Shown: positions 16,640 through 26,900 of the stretch, piece by piece
Position numbering within the stretch: the stretch's first letter is position 1
Layout of the letters: every line of letters starts with the position of its first letter
Assembly: GCA_965200765.1 (NCBI GenBank)
Contig: OZ241380.1
Coordinates: 2,108,001 to 2,172,000 of the forward strand
Reading direction: 5' to 3'
Source: G965200765 sp965200765
GTDB lineage: Bacteria; Pseudomonadota; Gammaproteobacteria; Arenicellales; JAJDZL01
DNA: 64,000 nt
The notes under the pieces: generated by a model
Told to the model about the DNA's origin: nothing
Database searches by the model: none
Seen by the model: the letters and a program-made list of their open reading frames with translations, nothing else
Program-made: the position numbers and the translations under genes

Positions 16640-18190
16640 TCATGCAGCTTCCTTTTCAAAACAATGTCGCAGAACGTTGTTCTGGGATATATCATCCCCG
16701 CTCAGTTCAGCCGTCAAATCTCCTCTGCACATGATATATACCCGATTTGTAAGGTGTAGAATTTCTGGTAGATCCGAAGAAATCAAGAGTACCGATGCAC
16801 CATTTTGGCATAAATCCCGGATAAATTCATAAATTGCAACACGTGTACCAACATCGACCCCCACAGTCGGTTCATCAAAGACAAACATTTCTATGTCCCG
16901 AATCAAACTTTTGGCGAGAAGCACTTTCTGCTGATTGCCACCTGAGAAATGGTCCACATCCTGTTCCATGCGAAGCGGTTGCAAATTCAGACGTTTTGCC
17001 AAGTCATGGGTTCGAACTGATTCTTCGTGGCGTCGAAGCAGAACACCGCGTGAAATTTTTGGCGTACGGAGAGCAGGCAAGGCTATATTCTCCCGCACAC
17101 TTCGCATCATTATCAAACCTTCATCCCGGCGGTCGGCCGGCACATAGTAGAAACCCTGTTCAAGCATTTGCCGCGGTGAATAGCCAGTAGTATCTTGTCC
17201 GGCAAACTTTACCTGTCCGGAAAGCACAGGAATCAGACCAAAACAGGCCCGCGCTACTTCAGATTTTCCGGAACCGACGAGACCTGCCAAACCCACAACC
17301 TCTCCCCGTCGTACATGAAGTGAGACATTGCTTACCGTATGATTGGCAGTTGTGAGATTTTCAACTTCCAGCATCGGTTCCGCCGGTTTATATTGAATTT
17401 CCGGAAAAATTTGTTCAATCACCCGGCCTGTCATCAAATGGACCAACTCTTCTTTGGAAGTCTGAGCATCCACAGTGGCTACATAACGACCGTCGCGCAA
17501 AACTGTAATGCGATCGCCGATACTGCGGATTTCATTCATTCGGTGCGTGATATAGATAATGCCGACCCCTTGTTCCTTTACCTGTTCAATTAAAGCGAAC
17601 AATTGCTCCGTCTCCCGGTCAGTCAGCGACGCAGTAGGTTCGTCAAGGATCAGTACTGACAGCTTTGATCGAAACGCCTTGGCAATTTCAATCATCTGCT
17701 GTTCTGCCCGTGAAAGATAGGCTACGCGTTGCGATGGACGGATCGGAAAGCCAAGTCGGTCAAGAATTTCTTTTGCTTTTTCCCGCAACTCTGATTTTTT
17801 CAACATGCCCAACGAAGTTTCCTCGGCGCCCAGAAACAAATTTTGTTCAACTGTCAGTTGAGGCACCAGAGAAAACTCCTGAAATACTGCACTGATGCCA
17901 AGTGAGCGTGCATGATGAACCGAATTCAGATTTACTGCTTCTCCATGGAAGTGTATCTCACCGCCGTGCGGTCTCAAGGCACCGGCAACGATTGAGATCA
18001 GCGTTGACTTACCTGCACCGTTCTCTCCGAACAGAACATGCACTTCTCCAGGACGCAAGTCAAAATTGACTTGATCCAGTGCCTGTACGCCGGGAAACTG
18101 CCGGGAAATGTCTACGAGATCAAGAAGCAACGGGTTCTCTGCAGCAGAGAACCCGTTATTGGAGGATTTTTGTTTGCTTTGAATCGCCAA
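16640..18190 (-). CDS. ABC transporter ATP-binding protein, RbsA type (two NBDs)
   Basis: A 516-residue fused dual nucleotide-binding protein of the RbsA/MglA family. NBD1 has Walker A GENGAGKST, signature LSRAEQQMIEIAKA and Walker B LILDEPTASL. NBD2 has the degenerate Walker A GLVGSGKSE, signature FSGGNQQKVLLAKSL and Walker B FVFDEPTVGVD. Energises uptake with the adjacent permease and binding protein. The longest frame starts at a TTG (18190). Alignment with RbsA (MEALLQLKGID) suggests the folded domain begins around LLLDLVDIS, just after a strong hairpin at 18129-18157. The real start may therefore be downstream, for example the TTG at 18130. Confidence 0.9.
   Translation of the reverse strand: MAIQSKQKSSNNGFSAAENPLLLDLVDISRQFPGVQALDQVNFDLRPGEVHVLFGENGAGKSTLISIVAGALRPHGGEIHFHGEAVNLNSVHHARSLGISAVFQEFSLVPQLTVEQNLFLGAEETSLGMLKKSELREKAKEILDRLGFPIRPSQRVAYLSRAEQQMIEIAKAFRSKLSVLILDEPTASLTDRETEQLFALIEQVKEQGVGIIYITHRMNEIRSIGDRITVLRDGRYVATVDAQTSKEELVHLMTGRVIEQIFPEIQYKPAEPMLEVENLTTANHTVSNVSLHVRRGEVVGLAGLVGSGKSEVARACFGLIPVLSGQVKFAGQDTTGYSPRQMLEQGFYYVPADRRDEGLIMMRSVRENIALPALRTPKISRGVLLRRHEESVRTHDLAKRLNLQPLRMEQDVDHFSGGNQQKVLLAKSLIRDIEMFVFDEPTVGVDVGTRVAIYEFIRDLCQNGASVLLISSDLPEILHLTNRVYIMCRGDLTAELSGDDISQNNVLRHCFEKEAA
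18129..18157 (-). terminator. Strong intercistronic hairpin between binding-protein and ATPase genes
   Basis: A perfect 14-bp inverted repeat with a 1-nt centre: AACGGGTTCTCTGC pairs with GCAGAGAACCCGTT. It begins 46 nt after the binding-protein stop codon on the minus strand. The following RNA is only mildly U-rich (UUGCUUCUU), so it is more likely a leaky terminator or 3'-end stabiliser than a full stop. In the annotated ATPase frame it would encode residues 12-20, which have no counterpart in RbsA. Confidence 0.6.
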
Positions 18191-18202
18191 ATTTACTTAG
18201 CT

Positions 18203-19306
18203 TTAATTCACTGTGAAAGTCGGCTTGAAGCCATCTTGCGCAAGCGAAGAAGCTCGGTCGAAGGTATTGATATTTTCAGAATCGATTACATATAGCGCCG
18301 GGCCAACATGCTTTTCATATGATTTTCCTTCCAGAATCCGGACTGCCTGGTCAATAGCAACACGCCCCTGAACCACCGCGGAATCAGTTGGGGCCGCCAA
18401 TATCTGCCCCCGCTGGATACCGCGAAACACACCAGGTGTAAAGTAGTATGCCATCAGTTGAATGGAATCCGTAAGCCCGCGTGCGCGCAACAACCCAACC
18501 GCTGCTTCTGCAGTAACTGCTGTACCAACGATGTACTGGATATCAGGATGTGCTTCCAAGGTATCTTCAACGAGCTTGAGTTGCACTTCCTTGCCAGTAT
18601 CGCCGTACTTGGTTTCAACGACTTCAATGTCGGACCCGGCAACAGCATTCTGAAAGCCGGTGTTACCCGCTTCAACCCAACCTGCTCCCGGAGGGCCGGG
18701 AAACCACGCGACTTTGACTTTGCCGGAACCTTGCGGGTGCTTCTTCGCAATATATTCGCCCGCTTTGAATCCCATTTCACCAAAGGATACCAACGATTTG
18801 GCCGACAGTTCCGATGACGACATACCATTGATCACATCAATGACCGGTATTCCCTTGCCGCGAATTTCGGAAACAAGATTGTTCAGACCGTCAAAGGAAA
18901 TCGCACCGATTACAATTGCATCCGCACCGCGCGAAACGCAGTCTTCAATTTGCGAAATCTGTGTATTCAGATTGGTATATCCACCTGCTTCCACAAGTTG
19001 CATTTTGACCCCGAGACGTTCTGACTCGGCGACTACTCCATAGTTGACAGCCAGCCAATAGGCATCTTTCATATGCGGAAATGAAACGCAGATGTCCCAA
19101 GCCTTTGCCGCTTTCTCAACGGGTACGTAGTCAATTGTTTTTCTCGGACTGCTCATGTCGAACGGTGGGTCCCAAACTTCAACCGAGTAGGGAAACCACT
19201 GATCCTGAGCGTTTGCCGTAGTTAGCAGACCGCCTGTCAGTCCAAGTGCCGCGACCATCGCGACCAGCGAAAACAGACTACTCCGCTTCTGTCGAGTATT
19301 GCTCAT
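18203..19306 (-). CDS. Periplasmic sugar-binding-like protein, TorT-like
   Basis: Secreted ligand-binding protein of 367 residues. A signal peptide ends in LTTANAQD (cleavage after about residue 33). The mature start DQWFPYSVEVWDPPFDM resembles TorT-family periplasmic proteins, and a periplasmic binding protein type 1 (RbsB-like) fold follows (SFPHMKDAYWLAVNYGVVAE, DAIVIGAISFDGLN). It is the first gene of the leftward operon, with an excellent GAGGTGA SD. TorT in E. coli is a sensor partner; here the adjacent ATPase and permease indicate transport. The ligand is unknown. The divergent LysR gene is the likely regulator. Confidence 0.88.
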   Translation of the reverse strand: MSNTRQKRSSLFSLVAMVAALGLTGGLLTTANAQDQWFPYSVEVWDPPFDMSSPRKTIDYVPVEKAAKAWDICVSFPHMKDAYWLAVNYGVVAESERLGVKMQLVEAGGYTNLNTQISQIEDCVSRGADAIVIGAISFDGLNNLVSEIRGKGIPVIDVINGMSSSELSAKSLVSFGEMGFKAGEYIAKKHPQGSGKVKVAWFPGPPGAGWVEAGNTGFQNAVAGSDIEVVETKYGDTGKEVQLKLVEDTLEAHPDIQYIVGTAVTAEAAVGLLRARGLTDSIQLMAYYFTPGVFRGIQRGQILAAPTDSAVVQGRVAIDQAVRILEGKSYEKHVGPALYVIDSENINTFDRASSLAQDGFKPTFTVN

Positions 19307-19330
19307 TTGTCATATCACCTCATATTTCAG

Positions 19331-19342
19331 ATTTGTACAAAT
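19331..19342. promoter_or_regulatory. Palindrome ATTTGTACAAAT, copy 1 (operator candidate)
   Basis: A perfect 12-bp palindrome 25 nt upstream of the binding-protein start codon, where a regulator could control the transport/pxp operon. A near-identical copy lies at 19439-19450 in the same divergent intergenic region. Confidence 0.4.
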
Positions 19343-19438
19343 TTCCGGTTCTTCATCCTGACCCTTGCTATTGCAATCAACTGAGTTGTGTCAGTGTTTT
19401 GCGTGCAAATCAACAATGAAGATCCACCATCATTAACA

Positions 19439-19450
19439 ATTTATACAAAT
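19439..19450. promoter_or_regulatory. Palindrome ATTTATACAAAT, copy 2 (operator candidate)
   Basis: Matches copy 1 (19331-19342) at 11 of 12 positions, 108 bp away. It lies between the two divergent genes in a very AT-rich stretch that also holds a TATAAT (19470-19475). The paired spacing suits a dimeric or tetrameric regulator such as the adjacent LysR protein. Confidence 0.35.
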
Positions 19451-19596
19451 CACTTTCATTATTGTAAAATATAATATTCAGCATTACGATATAAAAAAAT
19501 CAGAACGCAGGATTCCTGAACCAGATATTGTATTTTGAGAGTATTTGGACCGTGAAATTCAATCCGGCAACAATAAACATTTGATATTAAACAGAA

Positions 19597-20535
19597 ATGA
19601 TGTCCTTTCGACAAGTTCGATACTTCATTGCTGCAGCTGATGCCGGCAAGGTCTCCCTCGCGGCAGCAAATCTGTATGTATCGCAGTCGGCTGTCAGCAC
19701 CGCGATCAAAAGCCTTGAGGATGAGTTGGGTGTCAGTCTCTTTGAACGACATTCGAATGGAATTACATTGACCTACGAGGGCCATCAATTTCTCCAGCAC
19801 GCGCAAAACATCACCGCCGCGGTTTCAGAAGCGGCGCGAACTTCGCGCAAGTCCGGCAAGGATATAACTGGTGAAGTGTCAGTTGGGGTAACTTACACGG
19901 TTGCAGGCTATTTCCTGCCGCAGATATTGTCACGATTCAGACGCGTGTTTCCCGGGGTGACCTTACGAATGCGAGAATTACCGAGGAAAGAGATCGAGAA
20001 ACAAATTGTTTCAGGCAGTGTTGATATTGCAGCCATGATTGTTTCAAATCTGAACAACAAAGCTGAAATCGATTCCGAGATACTGATGCGCTCCCCCAGG
20101 CGAATTTGGCTTTGCACAGACCACCCCTTCATGAAGAAGAATTCTGTTTCACTTGCCGAAGTTGCCAGTGAACCTTACGTAATGCTAACCGTTGACGAAG
20201 CCGACCAAACTGCCATGCGCTATTGGGATCGAACACCTTATCAACCGAATGTGATTTTCGAAACGTCCTCAGTGGAAGCTGTGCGTAGCATGGTTGCTCT
20301 TGGTACAGGAATCACAATTCTTTCAAATATGGTTTATCGGCCATGGTCACTTGAGGGGCAACATGTCGAAAAACGACCCGTTATAGACAATGTACCGTCT
20401 ATGGATGTTGGTCTTGCCTGGCGAAAAAATGCAGAAATGTCGCCATCAACGCGTGTTTTTTATGACTATATGGGCCGGGTTTTCAATATTCCAGGGCATG
20501 CAGACACAAGCAATGATGTTTTGATTCGAGATTGA
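19597..20535 (+). CDS. LysR-family transcriptional regulator
   Basis: A 312-residue LTTR. The N-terminal winged helix-turn-helix covers about residues 1-60 (FRQVRYFIAAADAGKVSLAA, QSAVSTAIKSLEDELGVSLF), followed by a periplasmic-binding-like effector domain (VGVTYTVAGYFLPQILSRFR). It is divergent from the binding-protein/ATPase/permease/pxp operon with 290 bp between start codons, the standard arrangement for an LTTR that activates its neighbour in response to the operon's substrate. The effector is unknown. The start is the first of two adjacent ATG codons. Confidence 0.92.
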   Translation: MMSFRQVRYFIAAADAGKVSLAAANLYVSQSAVSTAIKSLEDELGVSLFERHSNGITLTYEGHQFLQHAQNITAAVSEAARTSRKSGKDITGEVSVGVTYTVAGYFLPQILSRFRRVFPGVTLRMRELPRKEIEKQIVSGSVDIAAMIVSNLNNKAEIDSEILMRSPRRIWLCTDHPFMKKNSVSLAEVASEPYVMLTVDEADQTAMRYWDRTPYQPNVIFETSSVEAVRSMVALGTGITILSNMVYRPWSLEGQHVEKRPVIDNVPSMDVGLAWRKNAEMSPSTRVFYDYMGRVFNIPGHADTSNDVLIRD

Positions 20536-20669
20536 CGATGCGATGAGCCACGAGTCCTTCCAGTACAAATGTTTGGAAGCTCGATCAATTCAAGATTTGC
20601 AACATAATTACCGAACATGCATCCAAACTGAATTAAAGTAAATCCGAATTGACCTAGGGTTAATGGTGA

Positions 20670-20960
20670 CTTGTAACAAACGATCTGGCAACTGGGGTTC
20701 CCGGAATGGGTGATTGAAACGGAACGCAAATTCGTCAGTCTATTCCTGCGTTTCGAACGCCTCTTCAGGACTGTGCCTCGGCGGCTGGCCACAATGCGGT
20801 GAGATTCGCCGCTCAAATTTCCAAACCGGTTCTGAATTCATCCGCTCCAAAAGACAAGTCGCCATCAAACTCATGTAACTTTCTGAATGCTACAATGCGA
20901 TAATCATCGGCTTCTTGCTCACGGACCCGCGATCTCTCTTACCCGGCTTGCATTGCTAGA
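20670..20960 (-). mobile_element. Decayed IS1595 (ISXO2-like) transposase remnant, copy 1
   Basis: Conceptual minus-strand translation gives two broken pieces of an ISXO2-like transposase: KPGKRDRGSVSKKPMI (about 20900-20960) and the C-terminal block DEFAFRFNHPFREPQLPDRL (about 20677-20736). Stops and a large internal deletion separate them. The DNA of both blocks matches the second remnant at 49.9-50.6 kb. It occupies most of the 449 bp between the LysR gene and the autotransporter gene; 20536-20669 holds nothing else recognisable. Confidence 0.65.
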
Positions 20961-20984
20961 TGTCCTGCGCTGGTTCTTTCCTGC

Positions 20985-23900
20985 CTACCAGTCCAACTGC
21001 CCTGTCAGCATGATCCTGTGGTCTGGCCGCTTGCCGTCTGCTTCGCGACGCTCGAATTCCAGGCCCGAATACAGCTCGGATTCGCTGGCATTGCGCATGC
21101 CGATGCGGTAGTCCCGCTTGCTGCCTTCTTCCACTCCGATTCCAGCGTACGGCGTGTGCAGACCGCTCGTTCCAAACATTCGGTAGCCGACTTCCGCGTC
21201 CAGGCGTGTCGTCAGCTCCTTGTCTTCGGATGTGCGACTGGCAACGCGGCTGTCCCAGAGAGAATCTACCTCGCTTTCCGGCTGCCCGTGCGACAGGGAA
21301 GATCTGTAGGTCAGTCCGGTCTCCCGACTATCGAGCCGGTATCCTGCCGTCAAGCCGGCGCCCCACTCCTTGCGGTCGCTTTCATGGTCCAGCAAGGCGC
21401 GACCTGTCGCCACCAATTTCATTCGGGTTGCCGGGTTGCGATATTCCGCTGTACCGCCCATCTCGATGCCGGTGCCCGTATCGCCGTCGCCGCCATCCCA
21501 GCGCAAGCCGGCTTCGCCTGACAACGTCAGCGAAGCGCCGGATTCAAGCGCACTGCTTTGAAGCCTCTCAACCGCAACGCGCACCCCGTGAGCGCGGGAC
21601 TTTGAACCCATCGGACGCCGCTCGTCCCCATCGACCTTGGTCTGCAGACCCCAAGTCTCTCCTTTCAAGTCCACCTGAATCAAGCAGTTGCACGAGGAAC
21701 CATCACTCGAATGCAACCGATAGCGTCCGCCCAGCGCCGCGCTGGCGATCGACATCTTGCTGGCGGCTTCTCCGGTGGCACCGTCGTTGTAGTTTACCTT
21801 GCCCTTGCCGTAGCCGACGGCCGCCCACAGGCTCGCCGATTCCGACACCGACCAGCCAATGTAGGGATTCAGCGACTTCACGCGCACATTCACCACGCCG
21901 CTGGTGCCGCCAGTGCTGCCCTGATAGCCGAAGCTTCCTTTCGACATGCCGGCCGCCAGTCCCACCAGAACTCCGGCATCGACCATGGTGTCGGTGCCAA
22001 TATTAAGAGATGCCAATTCGCCGTCCCACTGCAGCGCATCCGCACCGCCGCCGGACAATTTTCTATAGTCAACCGAACCCCAAACTGTCGGGGCACCGGC
22101 AAGCATCCCGCCGGATGCGTCGGCCGAACCATTCGCACCCAGAGCGGCAACGCTCGGCGTATAGACGAAGCTGGCGCCGTCCAGCGAACGATACAGCGAC
22201 ATCTCCGAACGCTCCAGTCCGCGCTCCCGCTCGCGGCTGTGCCGCGCGGAACGCTCCAGAATCGACAGCAGGCCGCCGTCCGCAAATCCGCCAGTGGGTG
22301 GTACGCTGACCGGCGGCAAGCCGACCGGCGGTGCAATCGCCGCGCCGCCAACCACTGAAGCAATGCGGTTGCCGACCGCCGCCACCACGCTCGTGGTAAC
22401 CTCGCGCGCCACTTCCGCCACAATCTCCGTATCCACCTCGTCCAGCACCGACGCATCATTGTCCATGATGGTGCCCGTGCCGCGGGCCTCCTCTATGGTG
22501 TACGACGGATTCGGGTCGCTAAGCATCAGCACCACTGTCTCGTCCTGCTCCGACAGAACATCGCCAAGCACGGAAACATCAATCGTCTGGCTGGTCTCCC
22601 CGGCGGCGAACGTCAGCGTGCCGCCGGCGATCGACCTGTAGTCTTCGCCTGCTTCCGCAGTGCCGCTGCCCGTATCCGCATAGTTCACCGTCGCCGGCTC
22701 GTAGCTCGCCGGAGTCAGCGTCACCGTGAAGGTCAGATTGACCGAATCGGTGTCGCCCTCCTCCACGCTCGGCGAGTCGATCGAAAAGACCGGCGTGTCG
22801 TCATCGTTCGCAATGGTCCCGGTGCCGCTCGCCGTCGCAATGCTCGCATCCGACGTCGCACTGCTCAGTACGATCACCACCGTCTCGTCCGGCTCGAACT
22901 CCGCATCGCCAGTCACCGACACTGCAATCGTCTTGTTGCTCTCTCCCGCGGCAAACCGCAGCGTGCCGCTGGCGAGGGTCTCGTAGTCGGTCCCCGAAGT
23001 CGCGGTGCCAGTACCCGCATCGGCGTAGTTCACCGTCGCTGGCTGATGGCTCGCCGGACTCAGCGATACCGTGAACGTCAGGTTCACCGTGCCGCTGTCG
23101 CCTTCCGTCACGCTCGGCGAGTCGATTGAAAAGCCGGGGATGTCGTTGTCGGTGATTGTGCCCGTGCCGCTCGCCGCCGCAATGCTCGTGCCCGACGACG
23201 CACCGCTCAGTGCGATCACCACCGTCTCGTCCGGCTCGTCCAGCGCGTCGTCCGTCACCGACACTGCAATCGTCTTGCTGGTCTCCCCGGCAGCGAACGT
23301 CAGCGTGCCGCCGATCGCCGCGTAGTCGCTCCCCGACGTCGCCGTGCCAGTGCCGGCATCCGCGTAATTCACCGTCACCTGCCTGTAGCTCGCCGGATTC
23401 AGCGTCACTGTGAACGTCAGGCTGCTCGACTCGCTGTCGCCTTCCGCCGCGCTCGGCGAGTCGATCGAAAAACCCGGAATGTCGTTGTCCGTGATCGTGC
23501 CGGTGCCGCGCGCCGTCACGATGCTCGCACCCGACGCATTGCTCAGCGCAATCACCACCGTCTCGTCCGCCTCGTCCGCCGTGTCCCCTCTCACCGAGAC
23601 TGCAATCGTCTTTCTTGTCTCGCCGGCCGAAAACGTCAGCGTGCCGCCGCCGATTGCCGCATAGTCGGTTCCCGACGTCGCCGTCCCGCTGCCCGTGTCC
23701 GCATAGTTCACCGTCACCTGCGTCGCCGCCGCCGGATCCAGCGTCACCGTGAACGCCAGGTTCACTGTGCCGCTGTCGCCCTCCGCCACGCTCGGCGAAT
23801 CAATCAGCAGGCCCTGGTCGTCGTTGGCGATGGTGCCGGTGCCGCTCGCCGTCGCAATATTCGTGCCGGACGACGCATTGCTCAGCGTGATGATCACCGT

Positions 23901-26900
23901 CTCGCTCGCTTCGTACATCGTGTCGCCCGTCACCGATACCGTGATTGTCTGGCTCGCGGTGCCCGCCGCAAACGACAGCATGCCGGCCGCGACCGCCGTG
24001 TAGTCGGTCCCCGAGATCGCCGTGCCGCCCGTCTGCGCGTAGTCCACCGTCACCGGCTGGTAGCTCGCCGGATTCAGCGTCACTGTGAAAGTCAGATTCA
24101 CCGAACCGTTGTCGCCCTCGACCACGCTCGGCGAGTCGATCGAAAAGTTCGGCGTGTCGTTGTCCGTGATCGTGCCGGTGCCGCTCGCCGTAACTATGTC
24201 CGCACCCGAGGCGCTGCTCAGCGTGATGATCACCGTCTCGTCCGGCTCGTTGATCGTGTCGCCCGTCACCGACACCGTGATCGTCTTGCTCGTCTCGTTC
24301 GCCGCAAATGTCAGCGTGGTGCTGGCGGCCAGCGCCGTGTAGTCGGTGCCCGACGTCGCCGTGCCGGTGCCCGCATCCGCATAGTTCACCGTCACCTGCG
24401 ACGACGATGCCGGCGCCAGCGTCACCGTGAACACCAGATTCACCGAACCGCCATCGCCCTCGACCACGCTCGGCGAGTCGATCGAAAGACCCGGATCATC
24501 ATTGGCAATCGTACCAGTGCCGCTCGCCGTCGTGATGTTCGTGCCGGCCGACGCACCACTCAGCGTGAGCACCACCGTCTCGTCCGCCTCATATGTTGTA
24601 TCCCCGGTCACCGATACCGTGATCGTCTGGCTCGAAGTTCCCGCCGCAAACGTCAGCGTGGTGCTGGAAGCCAGCGCCGTGTAGTCGGTGCCCGACGTCG
24701 CCGTGCCGGTGCCTGCATCCGCATAGTTCACCGTCACCTGGGTCGCCGACGCCGGACTCAGCGATACCGTGAACGTCAGGCTCGTCGTGCTGCTGTCGCC
24801 TTCTGCCACGCTCGGCGAGTCGATCGAAAAGCTGGGCGTGTCGTTGTCCGTAATCGTGCCGGTGCCGCTCGCCGTGCCAATCCCCGTGCCCGCCGACGGA
24901 TTGCTCAGCGTGATGATCACCGTCTCGTTCGACTCGTTCGCCGTGTCCCCCGTCACAGATACTGTAAACGTGCGGCTCGTGGTCCCCGCCGCAAATGTCA
25001 GCGTCCCCGAAACCGCCGTGTAGTCGGCGCCCGCAGTCGCGGTCCCGTCTGAACTGGCGTAGTCCACCGTGTACTGCGAATTGCCCGCCCCGCTCAGCGT
25101 CACGGTGAATGTCATGTTCACCGATCCAGTGTCGCCCTCCGTCGCACTCGCATCGGCAATCGAAAATTTCGGATCATCGTCCCGGATCGTGCCGGTGCCG
25201 CTCGACGTCGATATGCTGGTGCCCGTCGACGCATTGCTCAGCGTGATCACCACTGTCTCGTTCGATTCGTCCACCGTGTCTCCGGTCACCGATACCGTGA
25301 ACGTCTTGCTCGTCTCAGTCGCCGCAAACGTCAGCGTGCCGCCGGCAACCGCCGTAAAGTCGGTGCCCGACGTCGCCGTGCCGCCGGTGCGGGCGTAGTC
25401 CACCGTAACCGTCTGGTAGCTCGCCGGACTCAGCGAAACCGTGAAGGTCAGGTTTGCCGTGCTGCTGTCGCCTTCCGCCACGCCCGGCGAGTCGATCGAA
25501 AACATCGGCGTGTCGTTGTCCGTGATCGTGCCGGTGCCGCTCGCCGTATCGATGTCCGCACCCGAGGCGCCGCTCAGCGTGACAACCACTGTCTCGTCCG
25601 CCTCGTTGATCGTGTCGCCCGTCACCGACACCGTGATCGTCTTGCTCGTCTCCCCCGCCGAAAATGTCAGCGTGGTGCTGGCGGCCAGCGCCGTGAAGTC
25701 GGTGCCCGACGTCGCCGTGCCGCCCGTGCGGGCGTAGTTCACCGTCACTTGCGACATTGATGCCGGATCCAGCGTCACCGTGAAAACCAGGTTCACCGAC
25801 CCGCTGTCGCCCTCCGTCACGCTCGGCGAGTCGATCGCAAGGCCTGAATCGTCGTTGGTGATCGTGCCGGTGCCGGTCGCCGTCGATATGTTTGTGCCCG
25901 TCGACGCGCCGCTTAGCGTGATCACCACCGTCTCGTCCGCTTCGTGCGACGTGTCCCCGGTCACCGATACCGTAATCGTCTGGGTCGTCGTCCCCGCCGT
26001 AAACGTCAGCGTGTTGCTGGCGGACAGCGCCGTGTAGTCGGTCCCCGACGTCGCCGTGCCGGTGCCTGCATCCGCATAGTTCACCGTCACCTGGGTCGCC
26101 GACGCCGGACTCAGCGTCACCGTGAACACCAGGTTCGCCGAGCCGCTGTTGCCCTCGGCCACGCTCGGCGAGTTGATCGAGAAGTTCGGCGTGTCGTTGT
26201 CCGTGATCGTGCCGGTGCCGGTGGCCGTCGCAATCCCTGCGCCCGACGTCGCATCGCTCAGCGTGATCACCACCGTCTCGTTCGCCTCGTTCGCCGTGTC
26301 GCCGGTCACCGATACCGCAATCGTCCGGCTCGTGGTCCCCGGCGAAAACGTCAGCGTGCCGGAGACCGCCGTGTAGTCGGTGCCGGCCGTCGCGCCGTTC
26401 GTTGACCCGTCCGAACTGGCGTAGTCGACCGTGAGCTGCGAAGTGCTCGGCGCATTCAGCGTCACGGTGAACACCAAGTTCACCGAGCTGCTGTCGCCTT
26501 CCGTCACCGTCGGCGAGTTGATCGAGAATTTCGGGTCGTCGTCCATGATCGTGCCAGTGCCGGTCGCCGTCGAAATGCCGGTGCCCGCCGTCGCATTGCT
26601 CAGCGTGAGCACCACTGTCTCGTTCCCTTCATCCACCGTGTCCCCCGTCACCGACACGGTAATCGTCTCGCTCGTGCTATTCGCCGCAAACGTCAGCGTG
26701 CTGGAAGAAACCGCCGTGTAGTCGGTCCCCGACGTCGCCGTGCCGCCCGTCCGGGCGTAGTCCACCGTCAGCGGCGACGTGCTCGCCGCACTCAGTGTCA
26801 CCGTGAACACCAGATTCACCGAGCTGCTGTCGCCCTCGACCACGCTCGGCGAATTGATCGAGAATTTCGGGTCATCGTCCGTGATCGTGCCGGTGCCGGT

